NCBI GenBank assembly: GCA_013397455.1
Contig: VYZB01000329.1
Location: 452,500 to 516,499, forward strand
Source of the DNA: Crotophaga sulcirostris
Lineage: Eukaryota > Chordata > Aves > Cuculiformes > Crotophagidae
DNA: 64,000 nucleotides
Reading direction: 5' to 3'
Both the position numbers and the translations under genes were made by a program. Under the pieces are notes generated by a model, which saw only the letters and a program-made list of their open reading frames with translations, was not told where the DNA came from and did no database searches. This document shows positions 22,101 to 34,600 of this stretch, piece after piece; position 1 is the first letter of the stretch, and each line of letters opens with the position of its first letter.

Positions 22101-25100
22101 CTTTCCTCCCTTAGGCCAGCCTCGACAGTGAATGGAAATGCTTCCAAGAGGCCCCATTTCTCAATGATCAATTTTTATATGGCAGCAACATTGCAGACTA
22201 ACTGTACTCTTAAACACTTATTTTAAAATAAAGATCTGAGAGTGTGTGTGTGCAGGAGTGTGTACAGTTGCAATGTAATATCTTATTTTAAAAGACGAAC
22301 AAGGAGAGCATTCAAGGTTTTATGGAGGAACTGAGGGCAGAAGACAGCTGGTTGTTAGCACAAGAGTGCCACCTGCTACCTGCGCCGGTTTGGTAGGTGA
22401 TGAAACACTGGGCTTGGGGGCAGAACTGTTGGGCTTGAGCTCAGTGTTGAGCTCGGTTTCTTAAAGTTGCCAGTCCTCCCTGCAGATATGTGGCTACTAG
22501 AGCAGAGGCTTCTGCAAGTGAACTAAATTGCAGTTGCATGTATTTATTTTATATGCCACATCTATTTAAGTCAAGGGAGACTTATGTAACAAAAAAACCC
22601 TCTGAATCTGTCACCAATTTACCTTCCTTACCTTGCCACAAAGGCCAACGTCTATCCCCAGGCAAAGGAACAGCACTGCTCTTTCATTTACTACACTAAA
22701 GCAGCAGGCAAGCTTATAAAACCAGCAGGGGTAGAAATTCTCTGTCTTAATGAGATAAATGATCATTTTTTCCACGATGCAATAAACCCAGACTGTTTAA
22801 ACCCTCTTCTCTTTCTCTAGAGGTTGCCTGGTTCGCTGAAGCTTCCTACTAAGTGAATGCTTCACAGGCTTCAAAGCCCAAACCCTGTGAATGTGCGGTG
22901 TGATTATGCTTTTGCTGAAAAATGTGGCTAATTCCCACTTCAAGCACACTTAATTTCCTTCCACCTAAGGCTATAAAGAAAATAAACAACTTGTTAGAGT
23001 CATGCAAATACTTTTAAAATGGGAGGCCTGTTCTCATTTTCCTATAACTTTTTCCCAACTAATCACTTTGAGGGTAATTGACTTGCAAAACCATCCGGGA
23101 GGCCTCCACAGTTGAATTATTATTTTTGATCTGTCCCAGAATGGTGCTGCTATTTCTCATAAAAGAAAAAGACGACCTCCCTCTAGGCTTTTTACTTACT
23201 GCTTTAGCTACCACTAGCAGCCTCACACCTGTCGTAACTGGATTCAGATCAGAGAAATTAATTCGAATATTTAATTGGTTCCAAATGTCCTATGTAACAT
23301 AAAAATGCTTTCTGAATTGCTTTTCTTTTTGGGGGGAAGGCTGGAACACTGACCACCTAACAAGGTTGATAGCCCTTTCTTTCTACGTTTTTAAGAATGG
23401 TCACTTCATCTTACACTTCTAGTATGTAAAAAACTTAATTAATCTAGATAGGGAAAGAATCTATAACCTATTTGCTGTGAAAGATTCAGAAGGGTGTCAC
23501 ATGCTTGAAAACTATAATATTCACTTTAGCATGGTACTGAGCATTTCTTGCCATCTGCTTCATGGCCAAAGCAAGCAGTCTGAAATCCTGGTCCCACTAA
23601 AAGTGTTGGGAGTCAGACACCTAAATATTTCTGCTGGTCTCGATCTCCTGACTTTAGATCTGGGCAGTGGGACTTCTACAAGCCAGCTGAATGATGATTC
23701 TTCCAAGATTGATGAATGAAGCTTTATGCACCTCTCTGTATGTGTCATATTTTTTAAAAAAAACTTCACAAATTAAGGGTGGTGATGTTATGCAGGTGTT
23801 GGAATGCTTGTCAGTTTGCCACCTGGACTGCAGTTTGGTGATAAGTGGTGTTAATTCAGTTTATCTGTTGCAGCTTTTCCTAACAGGAGGTTGGAGTTTT
23901 GGGCCTCTCCTAAGTCACTCCATGACCATCCACAATCTAAATCCCATCTGCTCTTGTGACAAGCAGTGTCAGGATTTCTCTAGATGTTTCAAGGAAAGGA
24001 TCATAAACATCATCTGCAGAAAGGCAAATGACATGCCTGGAAACCCAGAACCTGCATGCACTCCAACAAGTAGGCTGGATATCATTTTACAGATATCATT
24101 TACAGACAGGAACACCTTCTCTGGTATATACAGATAGGAATTTTAGACTTCAACCTGCCCTAAGTCTGTCTATACAGCACTGTGGATGTAGGCCATGGGT
24201 GAAACAGTAGGTCAAAAAGTGCTTCATTTGCTCTTCTGAAGGGTGGAGATCCTACAGGTCCCATTGAAGCCACTGGTAGTTCTAGTTGCTTGAGACTTCA
24301 CCTAGCTTTGAAAATCCTTGAGGGAAGGAGGAGGAAAAGACTAGAGCATTAATTTCCTTGCATTCAGTCCCCCTAAATGTGTCTCAGATGCATCTTCACA
24401 GATACTGAAAAACAATGCAAGCCTGCTTTATGGAGATATTTGTCAAAAAAATTTTGCTGTAAGTGGAGCCTTCAAAAAATCATAATTTCATGTTTTATAT
24501 AAGGGACAGATGATATTATGAACTAATTGCATCGGAAGAACAGCTAAAACTGGTGTCCTGGGACAGCAGAACAGAAAAAGAGATAATAAGCTGTCATCTG
24601 TGCAAGATGCAAGAGAAGCAGTCTGAAAACTCAAAAAGAATAATTAAAAAGCTTTGATGACAGTTATTTTGTTTCTGTTTCTGAGGGTTTGGAGTTTTTT
24701 TTAAAGATACTTACTATTTTATTAAAAAAAGGGTTAAAACTGCAGAAAATGTGAAAACAGCGATGTTTCAGCAAAGTGGCACAGTTGTTCGCTGTGGAAA
24801 ATCCATAAAATGACAGGAAATGGCTTAATGTGGTAGGTGTTCATTTTTAAGGGGTCTGTTGACAGAAGTTGATGAGTGAAAATATTGAATTTCATTTTTG
24901 CCTTTTGTTCAGTAAACAGCATGGAATTTTGATGCTGCCTAGAGGGACAGCTTTGTACTGTGGTGGTCTAAACTGGGATTTTTCATTAATTTAACCAATC
25001 AGAGTAGGTGGGGTAGGGTTTTTTGGTTTTATGTTTGGTTTTTTTTTTCTGAAAAAAAAGCTGAAGTCAAAGAGAAGACCAAGAAAAAGCACCAGAAAGT

Positions 25101-25321
25101 TTATCTTTTACTCATCTGGAAGAGTTTATTTTAAACACGAAACATTGTTTGCTGCTGTGGAAATGAAAGTGAGAGAGTTGTAGCTTTCTTCCGATGCCAT
25201 CTGGCAGATGATTTACTTGCGTATGGTATTCACTAATCCAAATAACCCTGTGTGTGGTAGCATTGTCTCTTTACTGATCATGCAGCTGAGCTGGCTGAAC
25301 CTTAGATGGCTCGTATAAGGC
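19141..25321. other. Gene desert downstream of RDH14, part 1
   Basis: No exon, CR1 or SINE copy recognised. It includes a cluster of perfect inverted repeats at 21904-21987 and a block at about 22740-23290 with TAAT-rich and CpG-containing stretches that looks like possible conserved noncoding DNA. Open frames are short and without motif. Confidence 0.5.
21904..21987. repeat. Cluster of nested inverted repeats
   Basis: TGGTCCA at 21904-21910 pairs with TGGACCA at 21921-21927. CTAAATCCCC at 21931-21940 pairs perfectly with GGGGATTTAG at 21949-21958 around an 8-base loop, TGTGCCCT. That loop is itself complementary to AGGGCACA at 21979-21986. The arrangement would allow two hairpins, or a pseudoknot-like fold if transcribed. 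The function is unknown and it may be chance or a transposon relic. Confidence 0.7.
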
Positions 25322-25367
25322 TATCAACAGTACAATAGACTGTTTATCAACAGTACAATAGACTGTT
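25322..25367 (+). repeat. 23-bp exact tandem duplication
   Basis: TATCAACAGTACAATAGACTGTT occurs twice in tandem (25322-25344 and 25345-25367) without a mismatch, so the duplication is recent. Confidence 0.9.
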
Positions 25368-25954
25368 TAAAATTAGAACAGTATTAAGGAATGGGATGTG
25401 CCAAATTCATCATGCCTTTACCTTTATTAAGCATTTTCCTGAGCTTGAGGTTTCCTTTTTATTCCCTTCATGGTTTTATTCAGTCCAGTTCTACTTAGGC
25501 TTTAACACATTGAATTCAACGCTTACATGAAGCCTGAAAGCTCAGATGGAACCAGAGCATTGGGCATCCATTCCTAGGTTGGTATCCTTGCTGTAATGAT
25601 AACCATGTTTGCTCCTGTAAGGTCCCTTCCTGACCTCAAGAAACTTGGGTTTCTGCTGGGAAGTAAGGTGGCTTCAGCAGGACAACTCTGTGCTGCAAGC
25701 AGCAGTTTTGTGGTTAAAGAATTCTTGTAGTTCCTAACTTGAGCCAAAATTGTCTTCAGGTCAGGATATTCACATTTATCAGGCAGAAGATCCAGCTACT
25801 TCATTATTAAGTTAATGTTAGGCTGCCTTCTCTTGCTGCAGTATGAAGGAATGTGTCTTGAGTGGTAATTTTGCAAAGCAAAATAATTAGAACATTATGC
25901 CTTGAGGAACAGATCCCAAGCTACAAGTAGATGGAAGCATTTGCTTGTATTATT

Positions 25955-26797
25955 ACAGAGGGACCTGGACAGACTGGAGAGATGGGCCGATTCTAATGGG
26001 ATGAGGTTCAATAAGTCCAAATGTCGGGTACTTCATTTTGGACACAACAATCCCATGCATAGCTATAGACTAGGGATGGAGTGGCTGGAGAGTAGTCAGG
26101 TGGAAAGGGACCTGGGAGTGCTGGTTGACAGGAAGCTCAACATGAGCCAGCAGTGTGCCCAGGTGGCCAAGAAGGCCAATGGCATCCTGGCCTGCATCAG
26201 GAATAGTGTGGTCAGCAGGACCAGAGAAGTTATCGTCCCCCTCTACTCGGCACAGGTCAGGCCTCACCTTGAATACTGTGTACAGTTCTGGGCCCCTCAG
26301 TTTGGGAAAGATGTCAGGATGCTGGAGGATGTCCAGAGGAGGGCAACAAAGATGGTGAAGGGGTTGGAGCACAAACCCTACGAGGAGCGACTGAGGGAGC
26401 TGGGGCTGTTTAGTCTGGAGAAGAGGAGGCTCAGGGGTGACCTTATTGCTCTCTACAGCTACCTAAAAGGAGGTTGTAGTCAAGCGGGCGTTGGTCTCTT
26501 CTCACAGGTGACCAGTGACAGAACTAGAGGGCACGGACTTAAGCTTTGTCAGGGGAGGTTTAGACTTGATGTTAGGAAGAAGTTCTTCACTGAAAGGGTG
26601 ATTGGCCACTGGAATGCGCTGCCCAGGGAGGTGGTGGAGTCGCCGACCCTGGATGTGTTTAAGGGAAGACTGGATGAGGCACTGAGTGCCATGGTTTAGG
26701 TGATGGGATGGTGTTAGTGTTGGCTTATAGGTTGGACTTGATGATCTCAGAGGTCCCTTCCAACCTGGTGATACTGTGATACTGTGATACTGTGATA
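25955..26797 (+). mobile_element. CR1 LINE, 5'-truncated, with intact reverse-transcriptase C-terminus
   Basis: A CR1 copy of about 840 bp. One uninterrupted frame ending at the stop near 26697-26699 encodes the C-terminal part of ORF2, with the landmarks [67 protein letters not shown] and [20 protein letters not shown] short 3' UTR (TTGGACTTGATGATCTCAGA) ends in the 8-bp tandem tail TGATACTG repeated three times (26769-26792). The lack of stops and frameshifts implies a young insertion. The catalytic palm motifs lie 5' of the truncation, so it cannot be active. Confidence 0.95.
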
Positions 26798-27950
26798 TCC
26801 TTGTATTTAAATTCTAGGGAGGAGCAGGTATTCTGGTGCTTTTCTATGTTCAAGTCCCTTTTCAATATGTGGGGTTTTGAGCAATTTTTCCATGGTGCCC
26901 AACTCTGTGTGTCTAATAGATCTCTAATTTTGACTTCAGATTCCACTCTGATGTTGCAAGACCTAAAATTTAAGTGTTGACTGTGTCTTGTTTAGTCACT
27001 TCTGTTTTCTAATTGGATCTGACCGTGATAGCTCACTTCAGAAAGTTAATGTTATGGTTCAATTAGCAGTTGTCTATTTTGGAAGCTGTCTTTTTGATTT
27101 TAAGGACAGTCAAACAGTTTTGAAAGTGCTGATTTTCTTCAGAGATAAATCAATACAATTCATACGTGAAATTAAAATATATGCAGTGTATATAGTTTTG
27201 TAGCAGTGATAGGGAAGGGAATTGAGAGGCCAGGTCTTTTTCTGAAGAGCAGCTGACACTTTGAACTCACTGGCTCACATATTGCTAAGCATTTAATGCC
27301 AGGACCTGTTTCCTGAATTGTAGGCTAAATGGGACAGTGGGGCAATGTTCACGTTACCATATTCTCTTTTCCCCTTGGAGAGGCGTGGATACATCCAATC
27401 TGCTTGCTTGGAGTATCCTTGGCTCATGTTGACTCCTGAATGGTGCAAAGAGCTGTTTCAAAAAGCGCTAGTTGGCCGGAGTGTAAGCGGTGCCAAGAAC
27501 TGCCCAAACTATTAATCAGAGTAGACGATCGAATTTCAGTGCCTTAGCTGGCGCCCTGTTCCTCTTTAACTGAGTGGAATAAGTATATCCAAAAAATGCC
27601 CCCTTTCCTCTCTCAAGTGTTAACAGAATAGATGTGATTTTTTATGTTTTCTTCCATGACATCCAGAGACTATTCTAGAAAACTAAAGCATATTTTCTCT
27701 TCGTAATTTTATGGTGCTTAAATTCCACTGACTTTGCTGCAATTTCTATTGACTGACCCTGTAAACACATGGCGAATTGGTATTGTTATTAATATCATCA
27801 TGTCGTCATATTTATTCATTTTCAATTTTAAAACTATAATCTGATGTTTTGAAATTGTGTCCGCTAATGTGACACTGGACTGCGGAAATCTTATTTTATC
27901 AAAATGTGTTATTCTTGGACTAGAATTCACAGTTACACAGTTGCATTTTG
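26798..27950. other. Intergenic, CpG-retaining block inside
   Basis: No exon or named repeat. At 27383-27560 at least seven CpG dinucleotides survive in about 180 bp (for example AGCGCTAG, GGCCGGAG, GACGATCGAA, TGGCGCCC), whereas neighbouring rows have almost none. The block at 27715-27930 also keeps several CpGs. Both could be conserved noncoding elements. Confidence 0.4.
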
Positions 27951-28620
27951 TAGATCCATGGAGTTTTTAAAGCCAGAAAGAGCCCTTAGATTATTTAGTC
28001 TGACTACCTGAATGACACAAGCCATTTAATTTAACCCACTTAGCCTTGCATCAAGTCCAGCAATTTGTGTTTGGCTAAGGCTTATCTTCTAGAAAGACAT
28101 CCAGTCTAGATTTGAAGCCATCAGTAGTTGGAGAATCTGTCACTTCCTTTGGCAGTGCAGTCAGTGGTTATCACCCTCCCTCCTAAAAATGTGTGTTTTG
28201 ATTCTTGCCTGAATTTGTCTGGCTTTCACTTCCAGCCATCACCTCTCATTATGCCTCTTTTTTATGAGATGAGAGTGCTGCTGTTACTGCTCAGTGTTTT
28301 CTCCCTGTGGTGATACTCGCACATTGTAATCACTGCAATAATCACTAGATGTTTTTATTAAACTGAGCAGACCGAACTCCTTTAATCTCTTACTGCTAGG
28401 CCCTTTTCCAAGGTTTCCGATAATTTCTGGGGCTCTCCTCCACATCCTATCCAATTTTTTACCTCTTTTGTGAAACAAGAAAACAATAACTGAATGTAAT
28501 ACTCCAACACGTGTCTGTTTATAGGCAATCCTAGTACTTCTCAGTTCTTTCTCTCTGTTGCTCTAAGACAATCACTAATTTAAATTTGCCTGGGGCTGCT
28601 CCCTGGCACTGAGGCCAACC
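27951..28620 (-). mobile_element. Old CR1-type LINE relic
   Basis: On the reverse strand this reads as the 3' end of an old amniote CR1-type element. The + strand shows AGTCTGACTACCTGAATGAC, CATCCAGTCTAGATTTGAAG, GAGAATCTGTCACTTCC, TCTGGCTTTCACTTCCAGCC and GTTTTCTCCCTGTGGTGATA in the collinear order known from such elements in turtles and other sauropsids. The frame at 28284-28478 on the minus strand fits the reverse-transcriptase C-terminus but is broken. It is far more diverged than the other CR1 copies. Confidence 0.8.
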
Positions 28621-31600
28621 AGAATATCACAGTCTACATCTGTACTCTTGAACTCTCTTTATCTTCCATGTTATGGCGCCTACATTGAAACCACTTTTCA
28701 TGAATGCTTCCTGGCAATTTCTGACACTTCGGCTGTGTCTGGGAATTATCTGGGAAAATGCTGGCAGAAGCTGAAATCATGTCAGGGATCAAAATAAGCA
28801 TCCTGTGGTACAGATGTTCAAGGTCTAATATCTAGGAACATTTCCTGCCATTTTTTTATTCATCAACATAGTCCAAGAATTCCCAGTGATGCTCAAAGCA
28901 TCACTGATGTTTTTAGCTTTGGTAAAACTATTAAAAAAAAGACTCATTTCTCTTATTTGCTTTAAGAACGTAGGAATTGGGTATGTGGGCTCAGCTGGTC
29001 ACCTTGGTTAAGTGAAAACATAGACAAGTCAGAGACAAGCAACTCCTAATTGTCATTCACCCCATTGCTCTTATATGCCTATTCTTGAATGGATTCTCCA
29101 TCTGTTAAGATTTGCCTCCTCCCACCTCACCATTGTTGATAAAGTGTACTTGGATGATTAAGAGACCAAGTCTAACTTTTCATGGCAAGATTTAGGTGAA
29201 ATGACTCCTACTCCTATTGGGTTGACTTCTACCCATTATGCATCTAAATCACAGGAGTATTTTTTGTAAAAATATTACCCATAGATATAATATATTTGCA
29301 TGGATATGATAAACAGGTTTAATTAATTTTCTCTGATTTTTAATGTAGGAATTGAACATAAAATTAAACCTAATATCCTGAATTTTCAAAATGCAAACAC
29401 TGGTTTCACCTCTCATTTTAATGTGCTTTCCATGTTACAGCAACACAAGAAATAATCAACAGACCTTATGTTTGCTGATCCTAAGACTAACCTGTGTCTT
29501 CACGGTGTAGACTTCTTGCTGATTGAGATTTTTTGTTCCCACTTCCTTCCTCCCAGAAAAGCTTAAAAGGAACACTGAGTGAGCAGGATAGTCTGTGCCC
29601 ATGTCCTTAAAGCTCAGACAGGGTGGGTGGGAATAGTATGTTTATTATTTTCTCTTTCAATCTGAGAAATAAAACCACTTGAAATCAGCTGAAGGATTTC
29701 ATCACTTTAGTGATGTCAGTTCCCAACCTCAGAGCTCCCAAAATAGCTTGTAAATATCCAGTTGCTTTGGTATATGGAATAGAAAAACCTGCTACATCTC
29801 TTTTCTTATGGGAGGTTAAGATGAGATGCAGCAAAACATTTTCAACGTGCACCTGAGTCCATTTTTATTAGTGAACTCCTATATGCCTGGGCATAGCTGA
29901 TTTGCTTTGTGGGGATATTTGCATTAAAGTTATATCTTGGACTTTTAATTTGTCACTGTTTGTTTTTTTTTTAATTTGGTCATACTGCTTTAGCAGTATT
30001 ATACTAAAGGAATGTATCTAAAATAGTGCAAACTCTGTGGCAACAGTACTAAACTAAATGATGAGCTAAATCATAACTTTATCTCACTGATTATCCATCC
30101 TACCTCATTTTTGGCATGCACCTTGACTTTATTTTGGATCCAGCTTCTTCCTCCATGATGTGATGTGGTGTTAGCTGTCTCCAGACAGGATGGGTGGGCA
30201 AGATTTGGAGGCCGACTGATGCAGTCTTCCAACATTATTCCAGCAATTTTTTCATCCTTAAAAGTTTCTACATGCTCCCATTTTGCATCTTAGAGTTTAT
30301 AGCTATATTTAATACCATGAAAGCAAAATAAAAGGCTCTGATTCATGTATGCATGTGAGTTAGGTAAGAACTACGAGCTGATCTTATGACCACTTTTCAC
30401 CTTCTCCAAAAGACAAGTGCTTGTGCAGCAAGGAGTGCTGAGTGTGGTACATTCAAGTTGTGATTATGAGGCTCTCATATTCAGTTTCAGCTGTAGACTG
30501 GGCAGTGAATAATGATAGTTTTGGACCAAATTCCTGCTCTGTTCAGCTGTGCTAGCTACAGGACTATAACTCTTCAGGAAGAGTGGAAGGGATGGCAGGT
30601 CTAATAACTGTTTCTGTCACCCAAGCTAAATTTACCAGCAAACATGAATAGGAGTCTTGAGTTTCTTTTCATTTTTAAACCAGCTTTAATATTAACTTGT
30701 GTGAACACAGAAAAAGAGTAGATTTCTATTCTTACCTGAAAAAACACCTGTGTTCAGGAGTAATTTGAAATGGTAGCTGATTTAGTGTGAGCCAGAGCAA
30801 AGCATGTTGCAGACATACAGTAGGGTTTCATTATAACTTTCATTAGGTTTTATTATCATCACCTTCAGTGACACGTACAGTGTTTCTTTCATCACTGTGC
30901 AACAGGATTAAACATTACAGGAACAATAGTTTCTCAGCACCTGCCTGTCTGGCAAGCCTCGGACTCTAAAGTTTGTTCTGCAACTGTTGATTTTAGATTG
31001 GCACTTTTGCAGCTGATCAAAGAGATGAAATTACTTAAAACATGATCTTCCTGGGCAAATACATCACAGTTGGTCTGGTTTGGCTCTATAGAGCCTTGCC
31101 AGTGAAAAGCCATTAGGCAGACTGGGCTGGCAGAAATGAATGTGCATGCAGACATTTATGATGTTGCTCTGTTATTTTTAATGCTCTGTACATTCAGCAT
31201 TTTCTTCCCTTTATAGTGGAAGATCATTTAGATGTTTCTTTGAAGATTAATTTAGGAATGTTGGCAAAGGCCAGTTTGTGTAACATGTGCAATTTATTAT
31301 GTTAGCAACATCTGATGAAACAACAAATATGAATAATCCTGCCGAGTACAGAGAAAACAAATGCACTCTTTTTATTCTGTAGTTTGATCTGATCTTGGTG
31401 GACTACAGTTAATATATTTTGAAACAAAATATGCATGGTAAACTGTTTTCATAAGACTCTAATAAAAGTCATTCTCTTTCTCATTTTTACTTTTTCCTCT
31501 CTTTAAATCTTCCCTTTGTTTTGTTCAAATACAAAAAAAATGGAAAACATGTATTTTTCCATCTGTAAAGAACCTGAATTCTTCGCAGCTGCTGCTGCTA

Positions 31601-34600
31601 AAATGCTGGAACTTCATTCCAGTAAGATCCTGTTCACCCTATGTACAATAAATAACATAGCATGGAAAACAGTCCAAAATCAAATGTAATTCAAGAGTTA
31701 TTAATAAATTCTGTGATTTCTTTTTTTGGTAACGAAACCGTGCAGCTAAGCAAGTTGGAGCTTCATTGCTTCAAGATGAGGCATGAAGTAGGGCACAGTC
31801 AATATTCAGGTGGTTAATGTAGTAAGAAATCCATTTACATTGTTGACTCAGTAATTTATTTGCTCTACTATTGATTTGATCTCTGCCAAGAGAGAGCTAA
31901 GGGCTTGGTCACTGCTTTGTTGAGTGCATTGTAAGGGCTTGTGTATGATGACTGGAAGAAAATTGTAATGGGCAGGTCATGGTTGGGCTGGCTTGGAAAG
32001 AGCCTGGGAAAAGTCAGACTCTTCCTCTTTGTTCCTCAGCTCCTCTGAATTGTACCAGGCTTACTCCAGTAGGTTGACTGTGCTTCACCGATTGACCTAA
32101 CATGCCCACGAGGCATCCCTGCAGGCAGGCCACTGTGTAGCCTTAGAGCACTGTAGATTTACTGCCATCTGCCCTAGAGAAATATTTTCTCGAGTTTCAG
32201 TCTTTCTGCTTAAAACTTTCCACTGCTTGCTCGGGAAAATTCAGAAGGTTATATCATTGATTTTGCCTTTTTTTTTTTTATTTCCTAATTCTGTTAGATG
32301 ATTTTAATAAGAGAAACAACCTTCCTGATTGCTAAGTACCAACAGGGTAGCTAGTGCCATCGCACTGGAGGAAGCCAGCAATGAACCCACATGTAAATAA
32401 ATGGCATTAACCATCAATTTAACTTCCTCAGCAGCAGGGAATGCCGTGCTTAATTAAACTTCCACTCCTATTGTCAATTTGCTTCTAATTTAAAGTTTTA
32501 GTCTAGGAAAGTTTATCCCTGCTTTTTGTTAGCTAGATTAACTTTAAACACAGTACTTAAATTATGTGTTTTGGATCTTTCAGCAAGTCAAAGTGGCTGC
32601 CAGTTCTCTAGAAATGAGCAAACTAACTGTTTCTTATGAAACATATTGTTTGTTTGAAATTTGCACTAGAGCATGGCCATGTGTTTGTACATATGCTTCA
32701 AGGATGAATCTGCTCTCTGTTCATAAATTACAAAATTACCTTTTATTACTCCCTATGAATTCATTCAGAGTTTGATGTTAGTTCAGGATCCATTGAGATT
32801 TCAAGGAAGAAATTAGATAATTTCATATCTATTTGCCATGACTACTAAGCTTTTTGATAATGATAATCAGTCTCTGAAGGTAACCGGCAAAAAACCCCAC
32901 CCTATAGAGTTCTCTGTGGTTACTTTGCCAAATGTGTTGCACAAAATGTGTTTATTTTTCTACACCCTTTTCACTGGTAAGAAATTCAGGTCTTCTGTTG
33001 CCTAGAAATGTGATAAATGAATGGAGAGGCAATGAAACGAGGCTTGAGGAATAACTGGAGGCTGGGAATTTTTCAAAGTAAAGGATGTTAATCAGACTGC
33101 TTAAAATATGTTGTTATCAGAGACTGAACAAATAAACATTTTGAGTAAAGGTAGTTTTTTATTTAACTTCTTGTTAAACAAGTAAACTTATTTTTCAGTA
33201 AAACCTTGTTTCTGATATTTCTAAAGTTTAGAAAAAACAGGAAAAAAAAGCATGCTCAGGCCTTTCTTTTGCATTTTAAAAAGGCAGAGAGAAATCAGAA
33301 GTGTTATGTCCTGTATGCCTTGAAGGGTTAATTCTACATTCTGTGCAAAATAAATTGGCAAACATAAATGCATGTGTGACAGAGGCCAGATACCACTTCT
33401 GCCTCCACATCTTGGAAGGTATTGGTCTCTTTTCAAGCTGGTATCTGGACTATTGCAGTGAAATACCCCCTTTGACTAAATTTACTGTGCGTACATTGTG
33501 CTCATTCTAGGCTCTGAGTCTGAAACCTACAGCTTTGTCTATACTGCTAAACAAGACAGGAAAAAAACCCTCCATTATGTAGAGGTTGTGGACAGCAACC
33601 TTTTCAGGAGGGACTGGCACACTTGTCTAACTTTCTCTGATATTGACCAAACACTGAAGTGTTTATGGACTTAAGGCTCAAACTACTTGGGACAGAGTTA
33701 AGATTATTTCAGATTAAAATCATCCTTTCAAGAGTCTTGAATATTTGTTACCATGTAAGAATTTTGACTCATATCAAGAGACAGCAGCTAATCAATATAA
33801 AACATTTTTCTTTTAAAAGAAATTGTTTTCTTCTGGCTCAGAAAATAGATTCTCTTCCCCTGAAAAACGGAGGCATCCAAATGGCATCTTAGGAATGGCA
33901 CTCCCTTTTTAGCCCAGTTGTGTCACTACTTTTATTAAATATGGTACTGCAGCAGTCATGAGGAGTCTCACATCTATAATAATGAGTAACAAGGTAGTTT
34001 GAACTGAAGTGGAACTGAAGTGACTGGCCAGTCCCTTTGAAATGTACCTGGTATCTCCTTTCTGCTCACACTTGCTGTTTTGGTTGAATATTTTCTTCAG
34101 TCAAATGTCATTTCTGGAGCAGGTACTTTAAAACAGAATTATTTCTTTTGTATATGTTATTTGAAAAGTTACTCTTTCTTCTCAGGCAAACTGCTGAAGC
34201 AGGTCAGAGTTTGTAGTTTTTCTGTCAGCACAAATTAATTTAAAGGCCTCCTGTGTAATAATAATAGCTTGAAATTGTTTATAGGGTTGATTTTAATGAA
34301 CACTGTATAACATAGAGCAGTGCCCAACATAACCAGTTGATTCAGTGCCAACACAATATCATCTTTCATTGGTGTGCTGAAGAAACAGGGCGAACAATGA
34401 AGATTTCTGAGGTATGTCACAATACTGTGATCAAAAGGAATGTGTTATTTAAATATTATAATAAGTCAAATGATGTCTTTTGAAACAGAATTATTTTAAT
34501 TCAAAAACATCTGCTTGAAAGTCCAAAGAGATTACAAATGTCCGTTTATGAAAACATACTAATTAAAGGCTCTAAATACTTAGAATAGTTCTACGCCTAT

